A stretch of DNA of 64,000 nucleotides from Hoeflea_A sp965204935 (GTDB lineage: Bacteria > Pseudomonadota > Alphaproteobacteria > Rhizobiales > Rhizobiaceae). Shown here in pieces: positions 8,604 to 18,008 of the stretch (the first letter of the stretch is position 1; each line of letters starts with the position of its first letter). The position numbers and the translations under genes are program-made. The stretch is from assembly GCF_965204935.1 (NCBI RefSeq), contig NZ_CBDBFO010000002.1, one strand, 5' to 3'. Below the pieces are notes generated by a model, which worked only from the letters and a program-made list of their open reading frames with translations, had not been told where the DNA came from and did not search any database.

Positions 8604-9971
8604 ATGGAATGGCAGGCATATCTGGATCGCGAACAGGACCGTTTCGTCGATGAACTGATCGAACTTGTCAAAATTCCGTCGATCTCGGCCAAGCCGGAAC
8701 ATGCGGACGATGTTTTGGCAGCCGGCGAATGGGTAGCCGGCAAATTGAGAACCATCGGCATCGAGAATGTCTCGGTCCTGCCGACAGACGGACACCCTGT
8801 CGTCTATGGCGACTGGCTGCATGCGCCGGAAGACGCGCCGACGGTGATGATCTACGGCCATTTCGACGTCCAGCCTGCCGAGCCGCTGGATCTGTGGACC
8901 AAGCCGCCCTTTGAACCTGAAATCCGCGACGGGCTTTTGTACGGGCGCGGCGCATCGGACGACAAGGGCGGCATGATGGTGCCGATCGTCGCCGTCGAGT
9001 CGCTGCTCGCCACGACGGGCAAGCTGCCGGTGAACCTCAAATTCTTCTTTGAGGGCCAGGAAGAGATTGCCTCGCCCGACCTTCCGCCCTTTGTCGAGGC
9101 CAACCGCGAGCGTCTCGCAGCGGACATGATCTTTTCCGCCGACGGGCTGCAATGGGACGCGAACACGCCGCAGCTGATCCTCGGCCTCAAAGGCATTGTT
9201 TCACTTGAAATCATCGTCACCGGTCCGGATGCGGATCAGCACTCCGGCCTGCGCGGCGCCGGCATCGCCAATCCGGCCATGGGTCTTGCCCAGGTGCTGG
9301 CGACGCTGAAATCGCCCGACGGTCGCGTGACCGTTGAAGGCTTCTACGATGATGTCGTACCGCTTTCCGATGAAGACCGGCAGGCCATCGCGAAGGTTCC
9401 CTTCGACGAGGCGGTATTCCTTGCCGAAACCGGTGCGCCCGCGGCCACCGGCGAACCCGGCTACTCGACCGTGGAAAGGCTCTGGGCGCGCCCGACACTC
9501 GATGTGAACGGACTGACAAGCGGCTGGCAGGGCGCCGGCACCAAGACCATCGTTCCTGCCGAGGCCAGCGCCAAAGTGACCTGCCGGCTCGTTGCCGACC
9601 AGTCGCCCGAGCGGGTCTTCGAACTGATCCGGCGGCAGGTCGAGAAAGTCCTGCCGGAGGGACTGCGCTGCGAGGTGCGAAAGCTCCCGGGACGCGGCGA
9701 CCCGCTGCTGGTTCCCCATGGACACAACGCAACCGCCGCCGCGGCAAGGGTGCTCGAAGAAGTCTATGGGAAGACGCCCTACCAGACCCGTGTCGGGGGT
9801 TCGATCCCGGTTATGAACACACTACTGGAAGTGCTGGGCGTGCACCCGGTGATGTTCGGCTTCCAGCACGGTGACGAGAAGATGCACTCGCCGAACGAAT
9901 TCTTCAGGCTGTCGGCGTTCCGCCGCGGCCAGACCGCCTATGTCCGCCTGCTGGAGTCGCTTGCCGCCTGA
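8604..9971 (+). CDS. M20-family dipeptidase/metallohydrolase
   Basis: Zinc peptidase of 455 residues, standard length for the M20 dipeptidase group. The first metal motif is YGHFDVQPAEP (H86, D88), the bridging Asp is in GRGASDDKGG (D119 or D120), and the catalytic Glu pair is in FFEGQEEIASP (E153/E154). The C-terminal metal His is in FGFQHGDEKMHSPNEF. It probably hydrolyses dipeptides or N-acyl amino acids in the cytoplasm. A GGAG lies about 10 bases before the ATG. Confidence 0.9.
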   Translation: MEWQAYLDREQDRFVDELIELVKIPSISAKPEHADDVLAAGEWVAGKLRTIGIENVSVLPTDGHPVVYGDWLHAPEDAPTVMIYGHFDVQPAEPLDLWTKPPFEPEIRDGLLYGRGASDDKGGMMVPIVAVESLLATTGKLPVNLKFFFEGQEEIASPDLPPFVEANRERLAADMIFSADGLQWDANTPQLILGLKGIVSLEIIVTGPDADQHSGLRGAGIANPAMGLAQVLATLKSPDGRVTVEGFYDDVVPLSDEDRQAIAKVPFDEAVFLAETGAPAATGEPGYSTVERLWARPTLDVNGLTSGWQGAGTKTIVPAEASAKVTCRLVADQSPERVFELIRRQVEKVLPEGLRCEVRKLPGRGDPLLVPHGHNATAAAARVLEEVYGKTPYQTRVGGSIPVMNTLLEVLGVHPVMFGFQHGDEKMHSPNEFFRLSAFRRGQTAYVRLLESLAA

Positions 9972-10008
9972 ATTGCCGATTCTGGAAATCTCTGATGGTT
10001 TATCACTC

Positions 10009-11583
10009 TCATGCGCGACTGAGGGGCATCGGAGAAAGATCGACATGTGCCATTTCCGCGCGCACGAGCTGTTCCAGCAGTCGGGACTTCGTTTCCGACT
10101 GTGATGGCTCGTGCCACAGATTGCGGAACTCTCCCGGATCGTCGTCAAGATCATAGACCTCGCCCCAGTCCAGTCCGTGGACGACCGACAGGCGGTATCT
10201 GTTGTCTCGGATCGAATGAATGATCGGGGCGAGGGCAAGACCGTCCATTTCCTGCTGGTGCGCGTACTGGATAAAGGCTGCGTCGCGCGCGCCACCGCCA
10301 AAGAGATCCAATCCCTGCATGCCGAACGCCGGCTCCACTCGGGCGCGCTCCAGAATGGATACTCCAATATCGTGGGTCTGGCCTATGCGATCCGTGCGCG
10401 CTTTTTGCGTTACTTCGGGATCGGACCAGATAAACGGAACCCGTGTTATTTGCTCATATTGCTCCGCGCCTTTGAACAGCATTCGATGATCGCCGAGATG
10501 ATCGCCGTGATCGGACGTGAACGCGACCACGGTGTCCGCGTCGCGACCGGATCGGGCAAGGGAACCCATTACGCGGCCCACCGCATCATCGATCATGGTG
10601 ATCATGCCGCAGGTCAGCGCCTGCGCCTCTTGCGCTTCCCGCGCGCTGCATCCGATTGCCTTCATGCCGTTGAGATTGGCATGGCCACTGCTTCTTGAAT
10701 CAAGAACGGCTTGTACATGCGGCGGCGGGTTCCACTGGTTGTGTCTGAAAGCCTCCGGAACCGGCATCTCATCCGGATCGTACATGTCCCAGTACTCGCC
10801 CGGCGGATTGAAGGGATGATGCGGATCGGGCCAGCTCACCATCAGGAAAAACGGTTCATTGTCATTGCTGTTTGCTGAAATCCAGGCGTCGGCGCGTTCC
10901 GCGATGTAGGCCGTTGAATAGAGTGCCGGCGGCAACGCGGTCCGCACCGCCTGAGGGCAGGTGTAATCATGCGGCAACTGGTTTTGAGCTCCGATGAGCC
11001 TCTCGGCCTGCGGCTCCCGCTCGAGCAGCCAGGCCGTATAGTCTCCTCCGACATGGTCGCCATGGCCTGTCACAAGTTCGACATGGTCAAAGCCGTAAAA
11101 AGGCGTTGGAACGGCCGCCTGCGGACCAGACCAGAAGTCCGGCTCCTCCACCTTGTAGATTTTATCATCGAGATCGTGGCGTACGGCTTCCGCCAGTTTA
11201 CCGCGGGCCCGGTGGTAACCGGGTCGCGGCGGTGGAGCGGTTTGCACCGGTGGTTTGCCGGAAAAGTTCTGCAGATGGCTCTTGCCTATAAGTGCGGTCC
11301 GGTATCCTGCGTCTCGGAGCAGTTCGACGAACGTGACATTGCGCCGCGACAGCGGAACGCCGTTGAAGCGCACACCGTGATTGGCCGGCATTCTGCATGT
11401 CATCAGGCTGGCCCTGTTGGGCATGCAGACGGGACTTGCGACGTAGAACCGGTCGAACTGGGTGCCAGTGGCGGCGATTCGGTCGATATTTGGTGTGCGA
11501 AGCAGGGGGTGTCCGTAGCAGCCGAGATAATCCGCCCGATGTTGATCGGTGACGAAAAGGATGAAATTCGGTTTGCGGCTCAT
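10009..11583 (-). CDS. Type I sulfatase / phosphonate monoester hydrolase family
   Basis: Alkaline-phosphatase-superfamily hydrolase of 524 residues. The N-terminal metal site is FILFVTDQHRADYLGCYG. The sulfatase signature CMPNRASLMTCRMPANHG begins at C53, the residue expected to become formylglycine. A further metal block is VVAFTSDHGDHLGDHRMLFKG. No signal peptide is seen, so it is probably cytoplasmic and acts on imported sulfate esters. Its ATG overlaps the stop of the TRAP permease gene by 4 bp, which implies translational coupling and links the substrate to that transporter. The exact sulfate ester is unknown. Confidence 0.9.
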   Translation of the reverse strand: MSRKPNFILFVTDQHRADYLGCYGHPLLRTPNIDRIAATGTQFDRFYVASPVCMPNRASLMTCRMPANHGVRFNGVPLSRRNVTFVELLRDAGYRTALIGKSHLQNFSGKPPVQTAPPPRPGYHRARGKLAEAVRHDLDDKIYKVEEPDFWSGPQAAVPTPFYGFDHVELVTGHGDHVGGDYTAWLLEREPQAERLIGAQNQLPHDYTCPQAVRTALPPALYSTAYIAERADAWISANSNDNEPFFLMVSWPDPHHPFNPPGEYWDMYDPDEMPVPEAFRHNQWNPPPHVQAVLDSRSSGHANLNGMKAIGCSAREAQEAQALTCGMITMIDDAVGRVMGSLARSGRDADTVVAFTSDHGDHLGDHRMLFKGAEQYEQITRVPFIWSDPEVTQKARTDRIGQTHDIGVSILERARVEPAFGMQGLDLFGGGARDAAFIQYAHQQEMDGLALAPIIHSIRDNRYRLSVVHGLDWGEVYDLDDDPGEFRNLWHEPSQSETKSRLLEQLVRAEMAHVDLSPMPLSRA

Positions 11584-13517
11584 TTCGTGGATTCCATTTT
11601 GACTGCCGGTATGACGTTACGCCACAAAATCAGGACAAGGCCAACCGCCAAACCCGAAAGGGCCACCGCTGTTGCCGGTGAGAGCAGCGAAAGCGCTGCG
11701 GCAAATCGAAGAATCCGCTCGGCTGGCGAGAGCCGCGCGCGGTCGTGCCCGATTAGTGCGCTGGTCGACAGATAAAGCGCTGCCATAAGACAGAGGAACA
11801 GGAACCCGAGCTGCGAGAGACTGGCGGAAAGATAAGCATCCGTGCCGAGCAGCAATGCCGGATTGTAGACAAAGGCAAACGGCACAAGGAAGATCATGGC
11901 GCCGATGCGCGTGGCGTCGATCGCGGTTCCGATCGGCCTGCCGCCCGAGATCGAGGCCGCCGCATATGCCGCGATCGCCACTGGCGGCGTGATGACCGAT
12001 GCGACACCGAACATGAAGACGAACATGTGTGCCGTCAGCAGTTCGACACCGAATCCGGTCAGTGTTGGCCCCATCACTGCGACGATTGCGATATAGGCCG
12101 GCAGTGTCGGCATGCCCATTCCCAGCACAATGCAGCCTGCGGCGGCGATCACCAGCGCGACCAGCAGCGAGGAATTGGATGCGTCCGAAAGGAGCACCGC
12201 GAATTTCGTCGGAATGCCGGTCGCGCCAAGCGTCGCGACGACTATCCCAACGATCGCGATCGCAATCGCCAATTGTCCGACGGTCCGTCCACCCTGTGCG
12301 ATTGCGCCCACCAGCTTTACCGGCGCGCTGCGAATGGTCGGATTGATGAAGCTCATCGGGATCAAAAGGAAGATCGCGGCAATCGAAGCGCCGGCAGCCG
12401 ACATGCCATTGACCAGCAGATAGACGATCACGGCAATCGGCCCGAAGACCAGCAGAAGGTTCAACCAGTCCTGTCCGGTCGGCGGGTCAGCATCGTCGTC
12501 ATCACTGGCAACGATATCGAGCTTCTGAGCTTCAAAGAAGACTGACAGAAAGAGGCTGGCGTAATAGGCGACCGCCGGCACGATAACTGCCAGGATGACG
12601 CTCAGATAGCTGACGCCGACAATATCGGCCATCACAAGCGCGGCAGCGCCCATGATCGGTGGCAGGATCTGTCCGCCGGTCGATGCAGACGCCTCGACCG
12701 CACCGGCAAAATTCGGACTGAAACCGCGTTTTCGGATCATCGGGATCGTAACGACACCGGTTCCGACGACATTGGCAACCGCCGAGCCCGAAACCGTACC
12801 AAAAAGTGCTGATGCGCTGATCGCCGCATAGGCCGGGCCGCCGCGAAACTTCCGCATGAGGTGAAATGAAATCCGGATCATTGAGCTGCCGGCGCCGCAA
12901 CCCTCGAGAATTGCTCCAAGAATGATGAACGGCAGGACCGTCGTGAGGACAATACCCATGATCGATCCGAGGATGCCCTGCGCGCTGTCATACCAGATGT
13001 TTGCGGCGATCAATTCGTTGATGTCTGTCGGCACGGTGCGGAAAACACCGGGCCAATATTGCCCGGTTGCCAGATAGACAAAGGCAACCGTTCCCAGAAT
13101 CGCAATGGGTGGTCCCCACAGGACCCAGCAGGCCCAGATCGACAAAGCCGCCGCCAGAGTCGCCAGCAAAGCCTCGCGTGGACCGAAGAACATAATCGAA
13201 TCCGACAGGATGCGGCCGATGACCCAATAGTCCCGGCAAACGTAGCTGATTGTCGCAAATCCGACCGCGTAGGCCGCCCAATGCAAGATGTTCAATCGAT
13301 TGTTGTGGGCTCGTTGAGCGGCATCGAAGAGGATAAAGCTGAGTATGCACAGCCAATAGAAGAGCGGTCTGTACCACTCCACGGGAAAGGGCCCGATTCG
13401 CGGCAGGATGTCATAGGTGGGCAGGACATTTGCCAGTCCGATCAGAGCGATCAGAAGGCCCGTAGCAACGCCTCCACGCCGAGCCCACACGGCAATATTG
13501 CCGGATTGCGGTTCCAT
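11580..13517 (-). CDS. TRAP transporter permease, fused DctQ-DctM (TAXI type)
   Basis: Inner-membrane permease of 645 residues with many hydrophobic helices; the small DctQ-like and large DctM-like subunits are fused in one chain, as usual for TAXI-TRAP systems. Recognisable DctM blocks include SGSAVANVVGTGVVTIPMIR, ASTGGQILPPIMGAAALVMA and GMGMPTLPAYIAIVAVMGP. It would import an organic anion using an ion gradient, with the binding protein encoded next upstream. An 80-bp gap follows the binding-protein gene. The overlap with the sulfatase suggests import of a sulfated or sulfonated compound. Confidence 0.92.
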   Translation of the reverse strand: MEPQSGNIAVWARRGGVATGLLIALIGLANVLPTYDILPRIGPFPVEWYRPLFYWLCILSFILFDAAQRAHNNRLNILHWAAYAVGFATISYVCRDYWVIGRILSDSIMFFGPREALLATLAAALSIWACWVLWGPPIAILGTVAFVYLATGQYWPGVFRTVPTDINELIAANIWYDSAQGILGSIMGIVLTTVLPFIILGAILEGCGAGSSMIRISFHLMRKFRGGPAYAAISASALFGTVSGSAVANVVGTGVVTIPMIRKRGFSPNFAGAVEASASTGGQILPPIMGAAALVMADIVGVSYLSVILAVIVPAVAYYASLFLSVFFEAQKLDIVASDDDDADPPTGQDWLNLLLVFGPIAVIVYLLVNGMSAAGASIAAIFLLIPMSFINPTIRSAPVKLVGAIAQGGRTVGQLAIAIAIVGIVVATLGATGIPTKFAVLLSDASNSSLLVALVIAAAGCIVLGMGMPTLPAYIAIVAVMGPTLTGFGVELLTAHMFVFMFGVASVITPPVAIAAYAAASISGGRPIGTAIDATRIGAMIFLVPFAFVYNPALLLGTDAYLSASLSQLGFLFLCLMAALYLSTSALIGHDRARLSPAERILRFAAALSLLSPATAVALSGLAVGLVLILWRNVIPAVKMESTK

Positions 13518-13597
13518 CGCATTCTTCCTCCCGGCTGTAATTTTCCATCAAGCCCCTGGTCCCCGTAGAGGACTGAGGGCCAGGAGAAACCGTCAAG

Positions 13598-14605
13598 TCA
13601 GGCGCCCGGTCGCAATGTGTCCGGGATGGCGATGCCGTTTTCCTCGTAGTACCTGACAGCGCCCGGGTGGAGCGGAGCATTGGTGCCCGCGAACGGCTTT
13701 TCCGGATCGATGGATTTCAGCAGTGCATTTGCCGATTTCATCGAGGCAAGGTTCTCCCAATAGGCCTTTGTCAGTGCATAGGCCGTGTCGTCGGGCATGG
13801 CCTTGTTCACGCCCACCATCATCATCGTGACGGCGGTCGATAGGTCATCGTCTGCATTGACCTGACCAGAATAGGTTCCTGCGGGAATGACGGTGGTGTC
13901 GACGGCCTGGGCAACGGTGTAGTCGGTCCAATTGTCGGAGCCGACGACAGTATCGGGCACCCCGAGGATACGAATCTCGCGTTGCAGGCTAAGTTCGTTG
14001 AGCGCTTGCTGCCCGACCGCTGCCGCGGCGACATAGACATCATATTGGCCGTCCTGGAATGATTGTTGTGCTGCTCCCCAGGGCGCTTTTACACCTTCGT
14101 AGTCGTCGCCCGCCTTCATTCCACCGGAGGCGGCCTCGATCATTCCTTGGATCTGCCCGCTGGCAGCGCCGGCAGGCGGTCCGATGAAAACGCGTTTGCC
14201 CGCAATGTCGCCCCAGTCTTCTATGCCGCTATCGGCCCAGACGATCGCGTGGAATGTCCCGCCGGGAAAGGCGAACAGCGAGCGAACATCCTCTGAAAGC
14301 TTCTTGGCCGCATCTGCCTGTCCGGCGTAAGGCCCGACACCACGGCTCATCGCGCGAAAGGCCGGCGGCGGAATTACGGCGAGATCAAGCTTGCCGGCGG
14401 CGACTTTCAGCGCTGACTTCGTCAACGTCTGTCCCAGCACCACTTGCAGATCGATCCCTTCCGCAGAAGTGAATTGCGCGTAGGTCTGGGGCACGATGCC
14501 AGTGAGCGAAGCCGCGCCGCCACCTTCTATTGAAAGCGATTCAGCGGCGGCGAGGCTTGAGAAGACCGCAAGTGCCAAGCCTGCGGCTATGGATTTGAGA
14601 TGCAT
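13598..14605 (-). CDS. TAXI-family TRAP solute-binding protein
   Basis: Periplasmic binding protein of 335 residues with a clear signal peptide (MHLKSIAAGLALAVFSSLAA, cleavage near AAAES). TAXI-type blocks seen are SIEGGGAASLTGIVPQTYAQ, GKLDLAVIPPPAFRA and WGDIAGKRVFIGPPAGAASG. It captures the substrate for the TRAP permease encoded next downstream. AAGGGAGG lies eight bases upstream of the ATG. It is the first structural gene after the LysR regulator in the same orientation. Confidence 0.92.
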   Translation of the reverse strand: MHLKSIAAGLALAVFSSLAAAESLSIEGGGAASLTGIVPQTYAQFTSAEGIDLQVVLGQTLTKSALKVAAGKLDLAVIPPPAFRAMSRGVGPYAGQADAAKKLSEDVRSLFAFPGGTFHAIVWADSGIEDWGDIAGKRVFIGPPAGAASGQIQGMIEAASGGMKAGDDYEGVKAPWGAAQQSFQDGQYDVYVAAAAVGQQALNELSLQREIRILGVPDTVVGSDNWTDYTVAQAVDTTVIPAGTYSGQVNADDDLSTAVTMMMVGVNKAMPDDTAYALTKAYWENLASMKSANALLKSIDPEKPFAGTNAPLHPGAVRYYEENGIAIPDTLRPGA

Positions 14606-14694
14606 CGGTTAATCCTCCCTTGGAACCAGTCCGAGGAAAATTAACATGCCAAAAAAGTCATTGAAAATGAGAAGTCATGTAAATAATATACCAT

Positions 14695-15627
14695 TTATGT
14701 GATAGAATAGTCAGTACTGCGGATGATCATCAGCAATTCTGAAATTGCGGGACCAATCCTGACTTCAGGATTCGTGGTCAGTCCGACAGGCCCCTTGAGT
14801 GTTTCGCCGGCGATCGGAAGCCGGACGATCTCTCCGCTTGCGATTTCCGGTTGGACCACACCGCGCGGCAGCACGGCGATGCAGTCGGTTTCGCGGAGAT
14901 AGGAACGCTGAAAGTCGGAGGACACCGTTTCGATCACATCGGCGATTTGGCCAGCGCCTTCTCCGAGAAAGAAGCGCGAGGCTTCCTGACGGATGATTGT
15001 GCCCTGAGGCGGCAGAAGGAAAGGAAATTCCAAGGCCCTCTGCAGCGTGACGCGATCCGGTTCCGACGCAAGAGGGTGATGCCGGCCGACAACGAACAGC
15101 AACGGCTCGTCAAACAGATGCTCGAACGCCAATCCCTGCATATCGCGGGTATGGGACAATCGACCGATGACAACGTCGGCCTCGCCGCGTCGCAGACCAT
15201 CAAGAAGCTCGGAATTTGTACCCGGCCAAATGCGAACCAGCGTTCGCGGCAGTCGCTCTTTGAACGTCTTGACTATCAGCGGAAGATGCTGCGAACAGAC
15301 ATTGGGCAAGGCGCCTATGGTCACCGCATCAGTGATCTCGTTCGGGTCCGTTGCGGCTGATATGCCTTGGGCAATCTGCAGCAAACCACGTTCCGCGGCT
15401 TCCAGAAGAACCTGTCCGCGGGGGGTGACCTTGGCGCCCCGTTCCTTTCTGTCAAAAAGCTCAAATCCCAGGATTTGCTCCAGCTCACGAACACTTCTTG
15501 AGACGGCTGGCTGCGTCAGACCGAGTTCGCGGCTGGCCAGCACGAAGCTCTTTTTTCGGGCCACGGTGACGAAGCAGCGCAACTGCCGCAAACGTATCTT
15601 TTGCGCAACGCGATCATTCGGATTCAT
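14695..15627 (-). CDS. LysR-family regulator of the TRAP/sulfatase genes
   Basis: Product of 310 residues starting MNPNDRVAQKIRLRQLRCFV; the frame allows six more residues upstream (MCLFKH). The winged helix (about 15-75) has the typical FVLASRELGLTQPAVSRSVR and LFDRKERGAKVTPRG. The rest is the periplasmic-binding-like effector domain, resembling the PcaQ/GbpR branch. It lies 89 bp upstream of the TAXI gene on the same strand, so it probably senses the transported compound or its product and controls that operon. This regulatory link is inferred from position. Confidence 0.88.
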   Translation of the reverse strand: MNPNDRVAQKIRLRQLRCFVTVARKKSFVLASRELGLTQPAVSRSVRELEQILGFELFDRKERGAKVTPRGQVLLEAAERGLLQIAQGISAATDPNEITDAVTIGALPNVCSQHLPLIVKTFKERLPRTLVRIWPGTNSELLDGLRRGEADVVIGRLSHTRDMQGLAFEHLFDEPLLFVVGRHHPLASEPDRVTLQRALEFPFLLPPQGTIIRQEASRFFLGEGAGQIADVIETVSSDFQRSYLRETDCIAVLPRGVVQPEIASGEIVRLPIAGETLKGPVGLTTNPEVRIGPAISELLMIIRSTDYSIT

Positions 15628-15705
15628 GTGTTTGAATAAACACATCTACCGGCCGGTCGACAATACGCGGGGCCTGATGCACCTGCTGTCCCGAACAATG
15701 TCGAC

Positions 15706-16464
15706 CTATCCAAGCGGCACGAGTGCTGCCGGCACGTCGGTCGTCTTTTCCTTCGATTTGCACAGATCCGCGACAACGCAGGCCGGGCAGTCCGGCTTGC
15801 GCGCCTTGCACACATAGCGCCCGTGCAGGATCAGCCAGTGATGGGCGTGTTGCAGATAGGCCTCCGGGACGGTGCGCAGCAGGTTCTGCTCCACATCGTC
15901 GACTGTCTTGCCTGGAGCCAGGCGCATGCGGTTGCCGATCCGGAAAATATGGGTATCCACCGCCATGGTCGGCTGGCCGAAGGCCATGTTGAGCACCACA
16001 TTGGCGGTCTTGCGGCCGACGCCCGGCAGCTTCGTGAGCGCATCCCGGTCCGCCGGCACGGTTCCGCCATGATCGGCGATCAGCGCCCTTGAGAGCGCGA
16101 TCACATTCTTCGCCTTGTTGCGATAAAGCCCGATCGTGCGGATGTATTCCCGAACACGGTCCTCCCCGAGATCCAGCATTTTTTGCGGCGTGTCGGCAAC
16201 GGCGAATAGTGGCCGGGTCGCCTTGTTGACGCCGGCGTCGGTGGCCTGCGCCGAGAGCACGACGGCCACCAGCAGCGTATAGGGATTAACGTGTTCCAGC
16301 TCGCCTTTCGGCTCAGGCCGCTGGATCGCGAAACGCCGGAAGATCTCGGTGATCTCCGCTTCCGTATAGGCGCTTTTCGGCAGGCGCTTGCGCCTTGCGC
16401 CGGATTTCCTTTTCGCACCATTCGTGGCGCGGTTCGCGGTTGATTTCGTTTTGGCCTTTTCCAT
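15706..16464 (-). CDS. nth: Endonuclease III
   Basis: Base-excision repair DNA glycosylase/AP lyase that removes oxidised pyrimidines. From MEKAKTKSTANRATNGAKRK the product has 252 residues with a basic N-terminal tail. The helix-hairpin-helix is LPGVGRKTANVVLNMAFG (catalytic K152), the catalytic Asp is D170 in AVDTHIFRIGNR, and the iron-sulfur ligands are C219, C226, C229 and C235 in C-x6-C-x2-C-x5-C spacing. The frame stays open upstream, but a longer start would run through the divergent DUF2244 gene. Confidence 0.96.
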   Translation of the reverse strand: MEKAKTKSTANRATNGAKRKSGARRKRLPKSAYTEAEITEIFRRFAIQRPEPKGELEHVNPYTLLVAVVLSAQATDAGVNKATRPLFAVADTPQKMLDLGEDRVREYIRTIGLYRNKAKNVIALSRALIADHGGTVPADRDALTKLPGVGRKTANVVLNMAFGQPTMAVDTHIFRIGNRMRLAPGKTVDDVEQNLLRTVPEAYLQHAHHWLILHGRYVCKARKPDCPACVVADLCKSKEKTTDVPAALVPLG

Positions 16465-16504
16465 GATGTCTCTATATTCTGTGCCCATGAAGGAACGCAA
16501 TGCC

Positions 16505-17023
16505 ATGCAGGGCGGCGAGCCGGAAAGCTTGGAAAACAAAGACAGGGCTGATGCCAACGAAGCCCCGGTTTTCGAGGCGCTTCTGACGCCCCATCGATCG
16601 CTCGGGCACAATGGTTTCATAGCGCTGATGTGCGTGATGACCATCGGCACGGTTGCGCATGGCGTCGTCTTCGTCATTGCCGGTGCCTGGCCGATCTTCG
16701 CGTTCCTCCTCCTTGATCTCATCCTGATATTCGGCGCTTTCTGGCTGAACTACCGATCGGGACGCGCCCGGGAAATCGTCAGCGTTTCGCGCACCGATCT
16801 TTCCATATCGAAGGTCGCCCCGTCGGGACGCACGCGCAACTATCGCTTCAATCCGTTCTGGGCGCGTTTCCATGTTGCGCGCCATGACGAAGCCGGCATT
16901 ACCGGCATGCGCATCACCGGTGATGGCCGGTCGACCGATATCGGATCATTCCTGAACCCGGATGACCGCGAGAGCTTCGCCGAAGCGTTTTCTCTTGCGC
17001 TGGCGACGGTCCAGAGGCGTTAG
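16505..17023 (+). CDS. DUF2244 membrane protein
   Basis: Product of about 172 residues with two adjacent membrane segments (IALMCVMTIGTVAHGVVFVI and WPIFAFLLLDLILIFGAFWL), followed by a conserved cytoplasmic part with SRTDLSISKVAPSGRTRNYR and NPFWARFHV. This matches the DUF2244 family found beside nth in many Alphaproteobacteria. An AAGGA ten bases before the ATG at 16505 supports this start; ATG at 16487 is also in frame. Function is unknown. It is divergent from nth with a gap of only about 40 bp. Confidence 0.78.
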   Translation: MQGGEPESLENKDRADANEAPVFEALLTPHRSLGHNGFIALMCVMTIGTVAHGVVFVIAGAWPIFAFLLLDLILIFGAFWLNYRSGRAREIVSVSRTDLSISKVAPSGRTRNYRFNPFWARFHVARHDEAGITGMRITGDGRSTDIGSFLNPDDRESFAEAFSLALATVQRR

Positions 17024-17104
17024 AGCAATTTTGCGCAAGAATCGGGTGGCGCAAGACAGTGCGGCATGCTTGTTTGGGCCGGCGCAACAACAACCCGGCA
17101 AGCC

Positions 17105-17980
17105 ATGAATATCGACCAGACCCGCAACATGATCGATGCCAACACCGATCCGGATTACGAAACGGTCCGCAAGGCACTCGAATTGATCGCCAAGCGTTAC
17201 CGCAGCCAGCCGTCGCTTGAGGACATAGCCGGCGCGCTCGGTCAATCGCCGACACAGCTGCAGAAGACCTTTACCCGATGGTCAGGCCTCAGCCCGAAGA
17301 GCTTCCTGCAGGCCGTCACGCTGGACCGGGCAAAGCAGCTGTTGTCCCAGGAGGGTTTGCCGTTGCTTGATGCCAGTTACGAATTGGGCCTTTCCGGTCC
17401 CGGCCGGCTGCACGATCTATTCGTCACCCACGAGGCCGTCTCGCCGGGAATCTGGAAGGCCAGGGGCGAAGGATTGCTCATCCACTACGGTTTTCATCCC
17501 TGCCCCTTCGGAATTGCGCTTGTGATGGCGACCGATCGCGGTCTTGCCGGCATTGCCTTTTGCGATCCGGGCGGTGAGCGCGATGCGCTTGACGATATGT
17601 GTGCCCGCTGGCCGCGCGCCCGCTATGTCAACGAGCCCTCCGCGACCGCTCCGCTCGCCGAACGCTGCTTCGACCCCGCGCGATGGGATGCTTCGGCGCC
17701 GCTGCGTGTGGTGCTGATTGGCACGGATTTCCAGATCCGGGTCTGGGAAGCGCTGCTTGAGATCCCGCTGGGTGCCGCGATGACCTATGCCTCGATCGCC
17801 AGGAAAATCGGCAAGCCCTCGGCCCCGCGTGCCGTTGGTGCAGCCGTCGGGCGCAATCCGATATCCTTCGTGGTTCCCTGTCACCGCGCCCTCGGCAGCA
17901 CAGGCGCGCTGACCGGCTATCATTGGGGCGTCACCCGCAAGCGCGCCATGCTCGGCTGGGAGGCCGGGCACCTGGTTTAG
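17105..17980 (+). CDS. AraC-type HTH / O6-alkylguanine-DNA alkyltransferase fusion
   Basis: Product of 291 residues from MNIDQTRNMIDANTDPDY. Residues 20-120 form an AraC-type double HTH (LEDIAGALGQSPTQLQKTFT, SPKSFLQAVTLDRAKQLLSQ). Residues 130-290 form an Ogt-type methyltransferase with GTDFQIRVWEALLEIPLG and the active-site PCHR at 258-261 (C259). The zinc-binding methylphosphotriester domain of E. coli Ada is absent. It therefore looks like a suicide repair protein with a DNA-binding module. A longer start at 17066 is possible. Confidence 0.9.
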   Translation: MNIDQTRNMIDANTDPDYETVRKALELIAKRYRSQPSLEDIAGALGQSPTQLQKTFTRWSGLSPKSFLQAVTLDRAKQLLSQEGLPLLDASYELGLSGPGRLHDLFVTHEAVSPGIWKARGEGLLIHYGFHPCPFGIALVMATDRGLAGIAFCDPGGERDALDDMCARWPRARYVNEPSATAPLAERCFDPARWDASAPLRVVLIGTDFQIRVWEALLEIPLGAAMTYASIARKIGKPSAPRAVGAAVGRNPISFVVPCHRALGSTGALTGYHWGVTRKRAMLGWEAGHLV

Positions 17981-18008
17981 GGCCGGTGTCGTTTGGACGG
18001 GGACTGAC

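Noticed and set aside
13518..13597. Attenuator hairpin between TAXI and TRAP genes
   Set aside because: An imperfect stem around CCTGG/CCAGG exists, but it lacks a T run and may be chance in GC-rich DNA.
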